DNA of 64,000 nt. Source: Adiantum capillus-veneris. Taxonomy: Eukaryota > Streptophyta > Polypodiopsida > Polypodiales > Pteridaceae. Position 1 is the first letter of the stretch. The number at the start of each line of letters is the position of its first letter. Made by a program: the position numbers and the translations under genes. This document shows, piece by piece, positions 53,802-64,000 of the stretch. The stretch spans positions 76,804,291 to 76,868,290 of the forward strand of contig CM043948.1 in NCBI GenBank assembly GCA_014529385.2. The letters are read 5' to 3'. The notes beneath the pieces were generated by a model. That model did not search any database. It saw nothing but the letters and a program-made list of their open reading frames with translations, and was not told where the DNA came from.

Positions 53802-56500
53802 ATGCATAGTTGCATTAAATGCATTAAATACAATGTGCGGGGGTTATGTAACCTTGACAAATGGCAATTGACCTGGCACTATGTACATACATGTAGGGCA
53901 GATATAGTTGTTTTGCAAGAACACAACCAGCATGACTTTGCTGGTCAGTGTTCTTATTTTGCTGGTTATTGGATTCCATATGCTGGTTTGCAAGACTATT
54001 CAGGTTTACTGATTGTTGTTCGGCATGAGTTGCAGCCAGCTCTCTTGTACAATGATTCGCAGGGCCGTTGGATGGTGGTTCAATGCCTGTTGAATGGTCA
54101 GGTTTATGAATTTGGAGGTGTTTATGCTCATACAGCATCTGGGCAAAGGGCTGCTCTATGGCGAGACATCTCTTCTCATTTATGGACTTCAAATGCATTT
54201 CTTTGTGGTGATTTTAATAATACCCCCCCGCGATGAATGATAGTACCACACGTAATTCACATATATTGTCTACGGAAAGGTTAAAATGGGATAATCAGTT
54301 TGCTACTACTCCGATGATTGATCTATAGCGGCATTTGCACCCAGATGCCTCTGGATTTACTTTTTAGCATGTTGCTCACTCTTCTTATCGAGCGTGGTTG
54401 GATCGATGGTGTTTGCTTAATGTGCAACAATATAAGGATTTTTTATGTGAGGTCAACATCGATTATACCTTACAGTTATCTGATCATTACCCTGTTTCGT
54501 TGAATGTGAGTTTTGGGCAATCTCTTTGTGATTGACCTCTTTCTAGAAAATGTCTGCTACATATTAACAATGCTTATCTTGCTCATGCGGCTTTTTGTGA
54601 CATGATTTTTGATATTATTCCCCCGCTTCTTCCTCATATGCATTTTGATCTTAATGTTGCCTGGTATCGCTTTGTTATGAGGGTGTAAAGTGTCATTTAT
54701 GACTACGGCACGCATTACATGCAGTGCACTCGGGGGGATGTTAAGGATGCGAAGCAAGCCTGTCAATAGTTGCAAGTGTTGGCTGATTTGTGGCCCTTGT
54801 CTGACTATGAGATGTCGGAGTTGTGCGAAGCTTGTGTGTGTATTCAGCATAATGACAAGCGAAAACTTGCTAAATAGCAGACGTGTGCCCGTCAACAAGC
54901 TTTCATGGATAAAGGCTGTGCTTCGAGGCAATTTTTTAAGCATTTGCATCATACGAGGGTCTCGCAAGCAATTAAGTGGGTTATGCTTTCCCTAGGTGTT
55001 TGGACTTCTTCAAAGCAAGAACTTGTTGATGCCATGGTTTTGCATTATCGACAGGTGTTTGTTGCTCCTTCTCAGGCATCCTTGGTTGCTTGCCATGCGC
55101 GTCAATTGATGCTTTCCTTTGTTCATGCGATTATATCCCCATAGGATGCATGTTGCCTTGAGGACCCGTTTATTGCCTCGGAATTGCATAGTGCGTTGCT
55201 TGCTTTGGGCCGTTGGCGGTCCCGGTTGGGATGGGCTTACTGTGGAATTCTTCCTCTCCTTTTGGGAACCTCTTGAACTTCCATTGCTTTTCATGATGAA
55301 TGCATCATGGCAGAAACAGGATTTTGCCACTATCTTGGAAAGAAGGTTTACTTAAATTGCTGCCTAAGCAAGCGCTTTGCGCGCGATTCTCTCACTGGCG
55401 CCAAATTACTTTAATGCCGGTGATTTACAAGTTATTGGCTAAGATGCTGGTGCACCGCATTAAGGATCATCGTTTTGCAGGACTCCATCAGGCTCAATAT
55501 GGTTTCATTCCACGTCGCCAGATTATGGACAATTTGGCTAATGTTATGATTAGAATGGAGTATGCTAAGTACACTCATCAGGACGTGCTGGTTATGCAAC
55601 TTGATATTGAAAAGGCCTTTGACACTGTACAGTGGGATTTCATGGCTTCCACGATGAGGTGCTTAGGGTTTGGTCCTAAATTCGCCAATGTGGTTTATTT
55701 CTTGTATGCATGTAGCACGTCTTCGGGGATCTTGGAAGGCGAACTAGCAGACTCTTGGCCTCTTGGTTGTTCGGTTAGGCAGGGTTGCCCCCTTAGTGCT
55801 TTGTTGTATGCTATAGCCACTCACCCGTTATTGATGTATCTTGATCACTTGACTTCTGTTGAGCGTCTTCATGGTTTGCGGTTACCTTCGGGTCGTACCT
55901 TTGTTGGCCAAGCTTACGCAGATGATTCCTTGTTTATGCCTCGTAATCAGAAGGATGATGTCGAAGTGGTTATGGAAGCCTTGGAACTTTTTGGCTTTGC
56001 GGCTGGGCTTAAAGTCCACTTTTGCAAATTGAAGCTTCTGCCTCTTCGTTCTTGTGATTGGCACAGTCTATTGTGGCCAAGTGAGATTGTTCCTCCAAAC
56101 GTGATTACTAGGCATTTGGGTTATCCAATTGGATGGAATGTCACTCATTCTCAGAAAGTGGATTGGGTTATGCAACGTTTGAATGTCGAATTGCATTACT
56201 GGACGTTATCCACTTGGCCATTACATGTTCGTATGCGAATTGTTCAAAGTATCCTATTGGCATATGTTCAGTTCTTTTTGCCACTGAAGCATTGGCCTCG
56301 TCGTTGTCTTGATTCTCTTATGTTGGACATTGTGTCCCATTTGTGGCGATCCCATGCTCAGAAAAAAGGCTTGCGCTTGATGTCTATGGAGAAGCTTTGC
56401 ACTCCTAAACGCCTGGATGGAATATGCTTCTGCCGTCACCGGTGTTTTGCCGGTGTCGAGATGCTACGGGATGAAGAGATTTAGGCCGTATGGCTCCTCC
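53802..56500 (+). pseudogene. LINE B copy 1 ORF2: endonuclease and reverse transcriptase
   Basis: ATG 53802. Endonuclease: IKYNVRGLCN, VVLQEHNQHDF (Glu), CGDFNN (Asp/Asn), LSDHYPV (Asp/His). A stop at 54234 and several more lie before the polymerase. Reverse transcriptase 55300-56484 is open: YGFIPRRQIMDNLANV, QLDIEKAFDTVQW, RQGCPLSALLYAI, QAYADDSLFMP. It ends at about KRLDGI and a foreign GT-rich sequence follows, so the C-terminal zinc region is missing. Confidence 0.87.
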
Positions 56501-57096
56501 CAGATCTTCTCGCTTTTCCGTCTTGATTCTTGTGTTCTTCTTGCCAGAGAAGTGGTTTATACTAGGTGTAGTCGTAGTCTAGTATGTGTTTTCTGCTTAA
56601 TTAGCATGATGCGGTGGTGTATATGAGTGTCCGTGTGTGTAAGTATGTACGTGTATATGTATATGGTATGGGTGTATAGCGGAATTTCATGGTGTGCATG
56701 TACGTATTTGTATGCATGTGTGTGCTTGACGTAGTGCGTATGTGTGTGTGTGGGTGTATGTAACTGTTTGTGTGTGCTTGTGAGTGTGCGAGTGTGTATG
56801 GTAAGTGTGGGTGTGATAGTCTAAGAGAGAGAGATTTCTTACACAGAACGAGAGTGAGTGTTTATGGTGTGTGTATGTGTGTAGGTATGTCGGAAAGTGT
56901 GTGTGTGTGTGGGAACGAGAGGGAGGGATTTTTTACATGCTGAACCGCCAGAGAACGAAGAGAGAGAGAGAGGGAGTGAGCTAGAGATGGGGAGAGAGGC
57001 TGAAGGAGTGTGTGTGTTTGGGTGTGTGGGTGAGTGTGTGTGTGTGTGTGTGGAGGGTGTGTGTGTGTGTGTGCGCGAATGAATTCTTCCTGGTGT
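56501..57096. repeat. GT- and GA-rich low-complexity sequence
   Basis: Imperfect GTGTGT/GTATGT runs, then GA runs near 56960. Predicted ORFs are repeat translations. Confidence 0.85.
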
Positions 57097-57728
57097 GTGT
57101 TGCTCCTTTGTCGCACAATTCTGCCCTGCGCAACCTCTACACAGTGAGCCAGTGGCTGCAGTTTGCCCTCGCCTGCACGTGGCCCATCAAAGATGACAAG
57201 AGCCTCAGCAGCGGGCAGGCTTCAGCAAGGGTTTCCTGTCAGTTTGCGTGGGAGTGTGTGAGTGTGTCTGTGTGTGTGTTTTGTCGTAACTGTTACTCCT
57301 TGGCGCAGCCAACCCTCGCTGGCTCTGTACAGGTTTCGCCATTGTGTGTGTTTTAGGGTGTGAGTGAGTGTGGGTCAGGTTTGCAGTGTGTGTGGTGTGT
57401 GGCATCACAGCCGCCTTGTGTGTGTATGTGTGTCTATGTCGAGTGCGTGTGTGTGTACGCTTGGGGGGGATTTGGGTGTGTGGTGAATCCTTCGGCCTCA
57501 TCTGTCGCGCGACACTGTTCTGCACAACATCTACCCTATGCAGGCCCTTCACAGCGCGTCGGGGGTGGAAGTTTGATTTCGCCTGCACGCGGTCCTTCCG
57601 TCGTCTTGTGTGCGAGAGAGGGGTGTGTTTTTGTACAGCTAGCTGGTGTATGTGTCTGCGTGTGTATATAGCAGTCATATATCAAAAACTCCCAAAAAAA
57701 GAAGAGAGTGTGTGTGTGAGAGCTTCGC
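57097..57728 (+). other. 5' leader of LINE B copy 2 with diverged repeated units
   Basis: Two related stretches (about 57100-57200 and 57500-57600) share TGTCGC...CACA-TTCTGC, CAAC-TCTACC and AGTTTG..TCGCCTGCACG. GT-rich spacers lie between. Plant and animal L1 leaders can carry promoter monomers; that role here is inference. Confidence 0.45.
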
Positions 57729-58969
57729 ATGGATTCCACTGGTCAGTGTATATATAAGCGTCGGAAAGCCATGGAAACTTCGGAGATGGATGCTTTGAGT
57801 CTTATCAAAGAATGTTTGCATGAGGATTTCGAGGATGCACGTCAAGCTTGGGAAGGATCCGCTCCTGTTATGGAAGTGCGCATCCCTATACAGGAGCTCA
57901 TGGATCCTGTTGCTCAATATGCACTTAACGCTGTGATTCTTTTTTTCCCGGGTCGAATGCCTACTGCTCAGGATGTAGGCCAATGGGTTGATTTCCTACT
58001 CAAATGGCAAGCAGTCCGAGGGGTTTACTTTGGTGCACGAGGATTCTACGAAGTCTTGCTGGCTGACATGGATGCTCGGGATGCTCTGCTTGAAATGTCT
58101 CCTCTTTTCTTCAATACGCAGATGACTCATGTGCTGCCCTGGGCTCTTACCAAGGACTATTAGAGTCTCATTCGCCACAAGTGTCCCGTCTGGGTTGAGG
58201 TGGTCGACTTTCCTCGCACTTGGCGTCATTTGCTTCCTTTGTTGGCTGCTCAGTTAGACAAAGTCATTTGCCCTCCTAAGCTGAAGGCAAACACAAACCG
58301 TTTTTGTATTTTGTGGGACACGGATATTCCCACACCAGCAGGTATTTCGATCGATTCTGGGGATACAGTGGTTGGAAAGCGCCCTTTTAAGCTTAAATGG
58401 GGCAAGTTTGCGAATTCTTGCTTCCAATGTGGCAAATTTAGTCATATGCGTCCGAATGTCCGGAACCAAATCTGCAACCACCTCCTTTAGCCGTCCCTGC
58501 TCCTCAACCTCGCTCGCCTTCGAAACCTTCTACTGAGGTTCAAACTAAAGGAGTTTCAACCTCCTCCCCCTTAGCTGGGGCCATTAAAGGAAAGGGGAAA
58601 CAAGTATAATTGTCTGTACTTACGGCTTCTCCAACTATTAAAGACAAGGGAAAAGAACAAGTTTCGACCTCTCAAACTTGGATAGTGCCCAAGAAACCAG
58701 TCAAAGCTGCTACACCTCGTGTTCCGGCATCTTCTCGTAATTATGTGCCTCCCTTGAAGAACGTTGCTCAGAAAAAACTCCCTTGTAATGACAACACTTC
58801 TTTGGCTGAAGCTTGGGACAAGGTTGTTCGTTCTTACAAGGAGGTTGTTACTAGAGAAGCTTCTTCATCACAAGGTGCATTTCCTTTCAATTATCCAGGT
58901 CCAGGTATTGACCCACCTTCTCAGGCACCTTCAGCTGGGGAGGATGTGTCGACGGGCACCGGTACTTGA
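57729..58969 (+). pseudogene. LINE B copy 2 ORF1 (DUF4283-like)
   Basis: ATG 57729 (MDSTGQCIYKRRKAMETSEM). DUF4283-like core: VDFLLKWQAVRGVYFGARGF, a stop at 58161, then the same frame CPVWVEVVDFPRTWRHLLPL. The knuckle begins CFQCGKFSHM but its last Cys is lost by a frameshift near 58455. The Lys/Ser/Pro-rich C-terminus is in another frame (58610-58969). About 56 bases separate it from ORF2. Confidence 0.84.
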
Positions 58970-59025
58970 GTTTTATTCCCCCCTTTCTTTCACTGTTTTG
59001 TCGTCCACTATATATACCATATAGA

Positions 59026-62000
59026 ATGCATAGTTCTTTGAATTGCATCTCCTATAATGTGCGTGGGTTATGCAATCATGACAAGTGGCGGCTTACCTGG
59101 CACTATGTACATACATGTAAAGCAGACATCATGGTTCTTCAAGAGCATAATCAGCATCGATTTGCAGGACAGACTTCTTACTTTGCGGGCTACTGGATAG
59201 CTTATGCAGGATCAGCTGGCCATTCTGGAGTGCTTATGCTTGTTCGACATGAACTCTTCCCAACCTTGGTCTTTAATGACCCGGCTGGCAGATGGATGGT
59301 CATCCAATGTATTATTAATGGAGAAGTTTTTGAATTTGGAGGATTATATGTATACACAGCTTCTGCAGATAGAGCACGGTTGTGGAGTGCTATCTCTTCT
59401 TATTGTTGGCGTTCCAATGCCTTTCTCTGCGGGGATTTTAATAATGCACCAAACCTTGCGGATAATACTACAGGCCATTCTCACATGCTTCATATGGAGC
59501 GGCAATCTTGGGACCAATTTATGTCGACCTGTAATGGGCTTGATTTGTGGCCCTTTTTGCATGCGACTGATCCAGGCTTTACTTTTCATCACAATGCTCA
59601 ATCCATGTATCGCGCTCGGCTGGATCGCTAGTATCTTTTTCACATGCAACAATATAATGACTTTGTATGCGAGATGACGATTGATTATGCTATGTGTCTC
59701 TCAGATCATTTTCCCGTATGCTTGAAACTTCGTTTTGTCTCTTTTGATGTCAATGATCGCCTACCCAAGAAAAGACTTTTGCATGTCAATAATGCTTATC
59801 TCAAGCATGAGCCTTTTCGCACTATGATTGTGAATATCATCCCGCCTTTGCTATCCCAGATGTATGTTGACTTGGACATAGCATGGTTTCGTTTTGTTAT
59901 GCGTGTTCAATCAGTTATAGAGGATTATGGCAGGGATTATTTGTCACAATTAAGGGAACAGGTTACCCAGGCAAAGGATGCTTGTAGCCGATTAATGCAC
60001 TTGGCTAATCATTCTTCTCTTGTTGATGCTCAAATGACTGAGTTGTTCTCTGCTCGTGCAATCTTAAGGCACAATGATGAGAGGAAATTGGCCAAATGGC
60101 AGATTTGAGCTCGTCAACAAGCTTTTGTAGATAAAGGATGTGCTTCTAAACAATTCTTTAAGCATTTGCATCACTCGAGGCAGTCTCAAGCTATACGGAG
60201 AGTTAAATTACTGTCAAGGGAGTGAACCTCCACTCTTCGAGAGCTAGCACTAGCCCTACGCTCTCATTATGGCAAGATTTTTGAGGCCCCTTCTTCTCCC
60301 ACAAGAGAACCTCGCCAAGCGCGTCATGTGTTTCTATCGCATGTTACTTCCATTCTCGTTGCGGGCAGGCTCAAGACTTGGAAGCTGTTTTCACTGAGTC
60401 GGAATTGTATGCCAGCTTGCTTGATTTAGGTCGATGGAGAGCTCCTGGTTTGGATGGTCTCTCTGTGGAATTCTTCTTGTCTTTCTAGGATTATTTGAAG
60501 TTGCCTCTATTATTCATGATGAATACAGCTTGGGAACAACAGGAATTACCCTCCTCTTGGAAAGAAGGTTTGCTCAAGTTGATCCCTAAGCATGCATTGT
60601 GGGAAGAATTTTCACATTGGCGGCCTATTACACTTATGCATATGGTATATAAATTAATGGCAAAAATGCTTGCTAACCGACTCAAATGCTTTCTACATGA
60701 AGGCTTGCATCAATCTCAATACGGCTTCATTCCGAGACGTCAAATTACTGACAACCTTGCAAATGTCATTGTTGGTATGGAATATGCAAAATATACTGGA
60801 CAGGATGTATTAGTCATGCAGGTTGACATTGAAAAGGCATTCGATACTGTTCTTTGGGATTACATTGCGGATACCATGCGACATTTGGGCTTTGGGCCTA
60901 GGCTATCCCGTGTCGTGCTTTTCTTGTATACAAACAGTACTTCTGCAGGCTTGCTGGATGGTTCTCTCACAGAATCTTGGCCTTTGGGACAGTCGGTACG
61001 GCAGGGCTGCCCTCTGAGTGCTTTGCTTTATGCGATCGCTACTCATCCCTTGTTTATGTACTTGGATTCCTTGACCTCTAGTGGTAGGCTACATGGCCTT
61101 ACTTTACCTTCTGGTCGACAGTTTGCTGGTCAGGCTTATGCGGATGACTCTTTGTTCATGCCTCGTAATAACTATGATGATGTACAACAAATTATGCATA
61201 CTCTTCACTTGTTTGGATTGGCAGCAGGTCTCAAAGTTAACTTTTGCAAATCCAAGCTATTGCCTTTGAAAGAGTGTGACTGGCATAGGATATTGTGGCC
61301 TGGGGAGATTGTTCCTCCCCATGTTCTGGTTCGCCATTTGGGTTATCCGCTAGGTTGGAATGTATCGGCTATGAAGAAAACGGATTGGGTGCTCCAACGT
61401 CTACATTCCAAGTTGAATTATTGGAAATTGTCCACGTGGCCACTTCATGTGCGTCTCAGGATTGTCCAATGCATCCTTGTGGCTTATGTGCAGTTTTACT
61501 TGCCTTTGTTGTTCTGGCCTGGGTTGCGCTTGCAGTCTCTCATGTCCAATATTTTAGAACATTTTTGGCGGACCTCGTCTACCAAGAGGGGCATTCGGCT
61601 TTTATCTATGGACAAGCTGTGTTCTCCCAAGCGGCTTGGAGGGTTGAATATTTTGGACTTGAGATGTCATCTTCTGGCTCGGAAAGCTATGTTGGTTGCC
61701 AGTTTTGGTGGAGCAGCAGCAACCCTAGGCTCTCATGGTCACACATTTATGTGCGCACATTGTCACCCCTTCTTTTGGTCATTGGCAACTGACTTATTGG
61801 GATGTTGTTTTTGGGAAGCTTGAAGGACACTTTCCTGGATGTCCCTTTACTTCTTCTCTAATTGTTGATTGGAAGGTTGTCACTTCACATTTGGCTTGGG
61901 ATGGTCGACAATCCTCTGGGGGTAACTCTCTTCGCTTGGAGAGTCTGCATTGGAGCAGGGTTTTTGCTTCGACTTTGGTTCAACGGTCTCCTTGCCAAGT

Positions 62001-62820
62001 GTATTTTCTTTCCCAAAAAGGAATCTGTCAGGTGCATCAGGTGGTTGATGATTCGGGTTATGTTCTTTCTTTTGCTGATTCCGTCTCCCGCTTTCGGTTG
62101 GGTCTTCACTATTCTCCTCTCTGACGGGAGATTCAAAACATGCTTGCTGCTCATTCGCCCATTCCTCCGTTGGATGAAGACTCTCGCTTCTCTGATTGGA
62201 ATCTGGCTACTACCAGATTGGACTGCATCTCAGCTGCCAGTGTCTATGCCATTCTTCAATCTGATGTATGGATTGTGCATCGGGGTAATCAGCTGTGGTC
62301 GCTTTCCGAGTCATCCTTGTGGTGGAAACACGCATTGTCTCGCATTTGGCAAAGTCATCTGCCTTTGAAGGAACGTGTTTTCTTGTGGCGGTGCTTGGTG
62401 GGAGCTCTACCTGTTGGCAGTGTGTTGCATGCTCGGCATATTGCGCCTTCCCTCTGCCCCAAATGCCTTGAAGCTGAGGAGACCGTGCCACACTTGCTGT
62501 GGTGTTGTCGTCACTCCAGAGCCTTCATTCGGCAAGTGTCAGTTGCTCTTCGACTACGTTTTCCTTCCGGCTCTTTTCATAGACGATTTTGGCTTTTTGG
62601 GGTGCTTCGGTCACCACAATCTCAGTTTGCGGTCTTCTTCACCTGGGTCAGATTTTGGACTATGTGGGCCATCTGGCATCATAGGAACTCCTTAATGTTC
62701 CAGGGCACTTTTGTTGACCCCTTTCCCTATTTCAAATTATCTCTTGGTCAAGCACTGCATTTTGCCGAAGCTGGAGACATCACTCTTGATGCCTACAGGA
62801 TTTACTTTGACTGTTTCTAG
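59026..62820 (+). pseudogene. LINE B copy 2 ORF2, nearly full length
   Basis: ATG 59026. Endonuclease: ISYNVRGLCN, MVLQEHNQH (Glu), LCGDFNNAP, then LSDHFPV (Asp/His); stops at 59629 and 60106. Reverse transcriptase 60495-61823 open: FIPRRQITDNLANVI, QVDIEKAFDTVLW, VRQGCPLSALLYAI, QAYADDSLF. A frameshift near 61800 and a stop at 62122 precede the C-terminal zf-RVT region LKERVFLWRC, CPKCLEAEETVPHLLWCC. Stop at 62818. About 1260 codons if intact. L1-type. Confidence 0.9.
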
Positions 62821-62928
62821 CCTTCGGAGCCTTATAGTGCTCCGTCTTTTGTATCCCTTTCTTTTCGTGGGTTTTCCTCGCTTTGAGGTTTCCCACTTGT
62901 AAATTAATCAAAGCAATTTACAAAAAAA
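62821..62928 (+). other. 3' UTR and poly(A) end of LINE B copy 2
   Basis: A short hairpin-like CGGAGCCTTATAGTGCTCCG follows the stop. A7 tail at 62922-62928, then a GT microsatellite. Confidence 0.75.
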
Positions 62929-62953
62929 GTGTGTGTGTGTGTGTGTAGGTAAC

Positions 62954-62996
<43 letters not shown>

Positions 62997-63200
62997 TGCG
63001 TCCTGATGGCTGCTGACATAGAGATAGGGAGAGTCAACGGGGGGGGGGGAGAGAGAGAGAGAGAGAGCAGGTGTCTCATGGCGGAATCGAGAGAGAGAGA
63101 GAGAGCTCATGGGGGGCTGAACGAGGGAGAAAGAGAGAGTGCTTGCTGGCTGCCAATAATGGATGAGAGGGAGAGAGAGAGAGAGAGAGAGAGAGGGTGG
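62929..63200. repeat. (GT)n and (GA)n microsatellites
   Basis: GT units to 62946, GA units 62954-62992 and again around 63050-63190, with G-runs between. The ORFs across them are low complexity. Confidence 0.9.
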
Positions 63201-63446
63201 CTGAGGGAACGAGGGGGGTGGGGTGGTGATAATGGAGGGGAGAGAGGAAGTGGTGCCAAGGGGGGGCGGGCGGCCCACTGTGGGCACAAGGTCAAGGGGA
63301 AGGTGGGGTGGCGGCAGCAACAGGCAAGAAAAGAAAAAACATTTTTTGTTGTTTATTTTATGCTCCCCGATGGGGTCCGTTCCTGCGGTCAGGCTCCGAA
63401 AGCTGGGCATCATTAGCCCTGGGTGAGCTAGAGTGTGGTACGGCTA
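63201..63446. other. G-rich unassigned sequence
   Basis: GGGGAGAGAGG and GGGGGGCGGGCGG runs; no gene or repeat assigned. Confidence 0.4.
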
Positions 63447-63635
63447 ACCCAGTGTCACTGCATTTTGCCTATGACGCTGGAGACATCACCCTTGATACCT
63501 ACAGGATTTACTTTGACTGTTTCTAGCCTTCGGAGCCTCATAGTGCTCCGCTTTTTGTATCCCTTTCTTTGCGTGGGTTTTCCTCGCTTTAAGGTTTCCC
63601 AGTAGTAAATCGATCAAAGAAGATTTACAAAAAAA
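63447..63635 (+). mobile_element. LINE B 3'-end fragment
   Basis: Matches the last 16 codons of ORF2 (GDITLDTYRIYFDCF), the 3' UTR with its CGGAGCC...GCTCCG hairpin and an A7 run at 63629-63635. A severely 5'-truncated second copy, or the end of a tandem LINE B. Confidence 0.85.
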
Positions 63636-64000
63636 GAAAGTTGACCTCACGTTCACCCACAAAGTCATGCCCTGGAAAATCCTCTAGAAATCTACATATA
63701 CATCCCAATCTGTCCCATAACTCCCTCTATCTGCGAAATGACTCACAACGTTTCAGCCCAGATACATGTCTCCGTGCTTCAAATGCCGAAGAGATACAAA
63801 CAAGTAGGGAGGCATACGGCCAGATGCTCTCTAGAGGGGCTGTCAGGTGACTGAAACCTCAACTATATAGAAACAAGTGCATAGTTAGACAACACTATCC
63901 CACACCATATCGTGGCCATCCCACAGTGGGAGGCTTCCCATCAGCCAACATAACATCTATCTAATCTCTTCAACAACCGTCCAGACTATCTATGAAAGCC
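63636..64000 (-). other. Unclassified, weakly similar to LINE C
   Basis: ACATCCCAATCTGTC...CTCCCTCTATCTGCGAAA and GTTTCAGCCC recur near 25640-25740 in and beside LINE C-1, so this may be an L1-type fragment on minus. No clear motif. Confidence 0.35.

Noticed and set aside
56862-57116. His/Thr-rich ORFs
   Set aside because: GT microsatellite translation.
62904-63413. 169-codon minus ORF of Ser/Leu/Pro
   Set aside because: Translation of (GA)n and G-rich microsatellites.

Overview
The window looks like repeat-dense nuclear DNA of a land plant with a large genome. Nearly every base that can be assigned belongs to nested, mostly dead retroelements: a non-chromoviral Ty3/gypsy element, a chromovirus, a Ty1/copia relic, four LINE families, a small non-autonomous LTR element, a MITE and a Penelope-like element. 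I found no intact host gene, rRNA, tRNA or CRISPR array. Plant signs are initiator-Met-tRNA primer sites next to the LTRs, a chromodomain integrase, DUF4283-like LINE ORF1 proteins with CCHC knuckles, telobox-like AAACCCTAA sequence, and a captured plant MYB-type CSHCGH motif. A fern or other non-flowering plant is my best guess, from the character of the LINEs and an endonuclease-less Penelope element. That is inference, not a match.

Layout. 1-1801: tail and probable 3' LTR of an element that starts outside the window. 1802-16304: LINE A-1, split by an 11.7-kb Ty3 element (2819-14504, minus strand, 569-bp LTRs, duplication GACAT). That element carries an unusual 3' accessory region and a nested solo LTR of its own family (6832-7404, duplication GAGAC). 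16305-17760: microsatellites and one possible minus-strand exon. 17790-22285: decayed Ty1/copia relic. 22286-23790: LINE A-2, followed by L1-type LINE C on minus (23815-25930). 26157-33694: chromovirus, plus strand, with LTRs, primer site, purine tract, duplication TGTGG and a duplicated reverse-transcriptase core. 33960-36510: LINE A-3 with a telomere-like palindrome before its ORF and a 238-bp MITE inside. 36525-37180: endonuclease fragment of LINE D. 37573-43078: LINE A-4, split by a 1.7-kb non-autonomous LTR element (40438-42133, duplication AAGAG). 43104-46349: Penelope-like element with inverted terminal repeats. 46350-50184: partial duplicate of the preceding LINE/LTR block, LINE C-2 and LINE A-6. 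51900-62928: two copies of LINE B, the second almost full length. 62929-64000: microsatellites, another LINE B 3' end and unclassified sequence.

Order of events. LINE A was hit by the Ty3 element (copy 1), the MITE (copy 3) and the small LTR element (copy 4). The LINE A/LINE C composite was copied more than once. Part of the LINE A-4/LTR block was then duplicated in tandem, and the Penelope element sits exactly on that duplication joint. The Penelope element is the most notable find: no GIY-YIG endonuclease, two overlapping ORFs joined by a canonical A AAA AAC frameshift heptamer, and a hammerhead-like core at its 3' inverted repeat.
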